Source: JBLNBU01 sp050260215
Lineage (GTDB): Bacteria; Pseudomonadota; Alphaproteobacteria; Rhodospirillales; Magnetospirillaceae
DNA length: 31,531 bases
NCBI GenBank assembly: GCA_050260215.1
Contig: JBLNBU010000014.1
Coordinates: 1 to 31,531, forward strand
Direction of reading: 5' to 3'
This document shows positions 31,220-31,531 of the stretch, in pieces. The position numbers and the translations under genes are program-made. Numbering within the stretch: position 1 is the first letter of the stretch; every line of letters begins with the position of its first letter. The notes below the pieces were generated by a model. It was given only the letters and a program-made list of their open reading frames with translations. It did not search any database and was not told the DNA's origin.

Positions 31220-31531
31220 CTACTTTCGCCACCCCAGATCCCGGGCGATCCGGTCCAGGTCGGCGGCGGGGAACGGCAGGTCGTCGTCGGTGCCGCGGCC
31301 GTCCAGGGCGCGGATGCGGCGCTCCAGGCGGGCGGGTGCTTCAGGGGGCGCTTCGCCGCGGGCGCTGGCGGTCTTCAGCTGGCCCAGGCAGCGACGCATC
31401 AGGCCGGGCCGCGACAGGGCATCGACGGCGATGGCCAATGCGGCGGCGCAGCCGTCCTCGCCGGCCATCTCAGGCGTCGGCCAGCCTTCCTCGTCGACCA
31501 GCAGTTCCAGCTCGCGGGCATTGGCCTCGTG
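31220..31531 (-). CDS. DUF6624-like protein, 5' partial
   Basis: The minus-strand frame is open to the right edge, so the gene begins outside the window; 103 codons are visible. HEANARELELLVDEEGWPTP followed by AGEDGCAAALAIAVDAL and MRRCLGQLKTA fits the pattern of the DUF6624 family (an Asn-x2-Leu lead, GWPT, then an Ala-rich helix with a residue pair before the LxxL segment). The second half, with PARLERRIRALDGR and ending in DLGWRK, differs more. Function is unknown. An internal ATG at 31468 is unlikely to be the real start because it would split the GWPT motif from the rest. Confidence 0.5.
   Translation of the reverse strand, partial: HEANARELELLVDEEGWPTPEMAGEDGCAAALAIAVDALSRPGLMRRCLGQLKTASARGEAPPEAPARLERRIRALDGRGTDDDLPFPAADLDRIARDLGWRK

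Overview
The window is a high-GC stretch with the gene content of an alphaproteobacterial chromosome. The best guess is a Rhodospirillales member, Magnetospirillum-like. That rests on family resemblance and on two gene orders: rpsT next to dnaA-dnaN-recF-gyrB, and a gpmI-envC-ctpA-yibQ-rppH run. It is inference, because no 16S or other marker gene is present. No tRNA, rRNA, CRISPR array, insertion sequence or integrase was found.

Left part (1-5994) is the accessory-looking region. A TPR-type protein runs in from the left edge. A GH108 muramidase (minus strand) and a 1311-residue cadherin-like/RTX secreted protein (plus strand) diverge from a 210-bp intergenic. That intergenic holds one promoter per direction and a strong intrinsic terminator placed 24 bp before the RTX start codon. 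The RTX gene ends in another strong terminator.

Middle part (5995-15233) is energy and core metabolism. A structured 200-bp intergenic leads into sdhCDAB (succinate dehydrogenase, complete, with terminator). Next come lptG with a small lipoprotein gene (minus), a PduO-type corrinoid adenosyltransferase (plus), and an etfB-etfA-hbd operon (electron transfer flavoprotein plus 3-hydroxyacyl-CoA dehydrogenase) behind a near-consensus sigma-70 promoter. A two-CBS-domain protein converges on that operon across a shared bidirectional terminator.

A secreted GH75-like protein of visibly different composition (15459-16394) lies between the CBS gene and gyrB and looks like an insertion.

Right part (16411-31531) is about 15 kb of genes all on the minus strand. 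In transcription order these are: a DUF6624-like fragment (right edge), an acid-ceramidase/NAAA-like Ntn hydrolase, the gpmI-envC-ctpA-yibQ-rppH run (glycolysis, septal peptidoglycan hydrolysis control, periplasmic proteolysis, envelope deacetylase-like protein, RNA 5'-end processing), rpsT with its own promoter and terminator, and the dnaA / dnaN-recF-gyrB replication cluster. The 524-bp dnaA upstream region is AT-rich for this genome and carries several inverted repeats but no consensus DnaA boxes. dnaA appears to end in its own terminator, and dnaN-recF-gyrB appears to start from an extended -10 promoter.

No single clearly new multi-gene system was recognised. The strongest leads are the attenuator-like leader of the RTX gene with its divergent muramidase, the hairpin-rich intergenic before sdhC, the dnaA upstream region, the GH75-like insert and the Ntn hydrolase.
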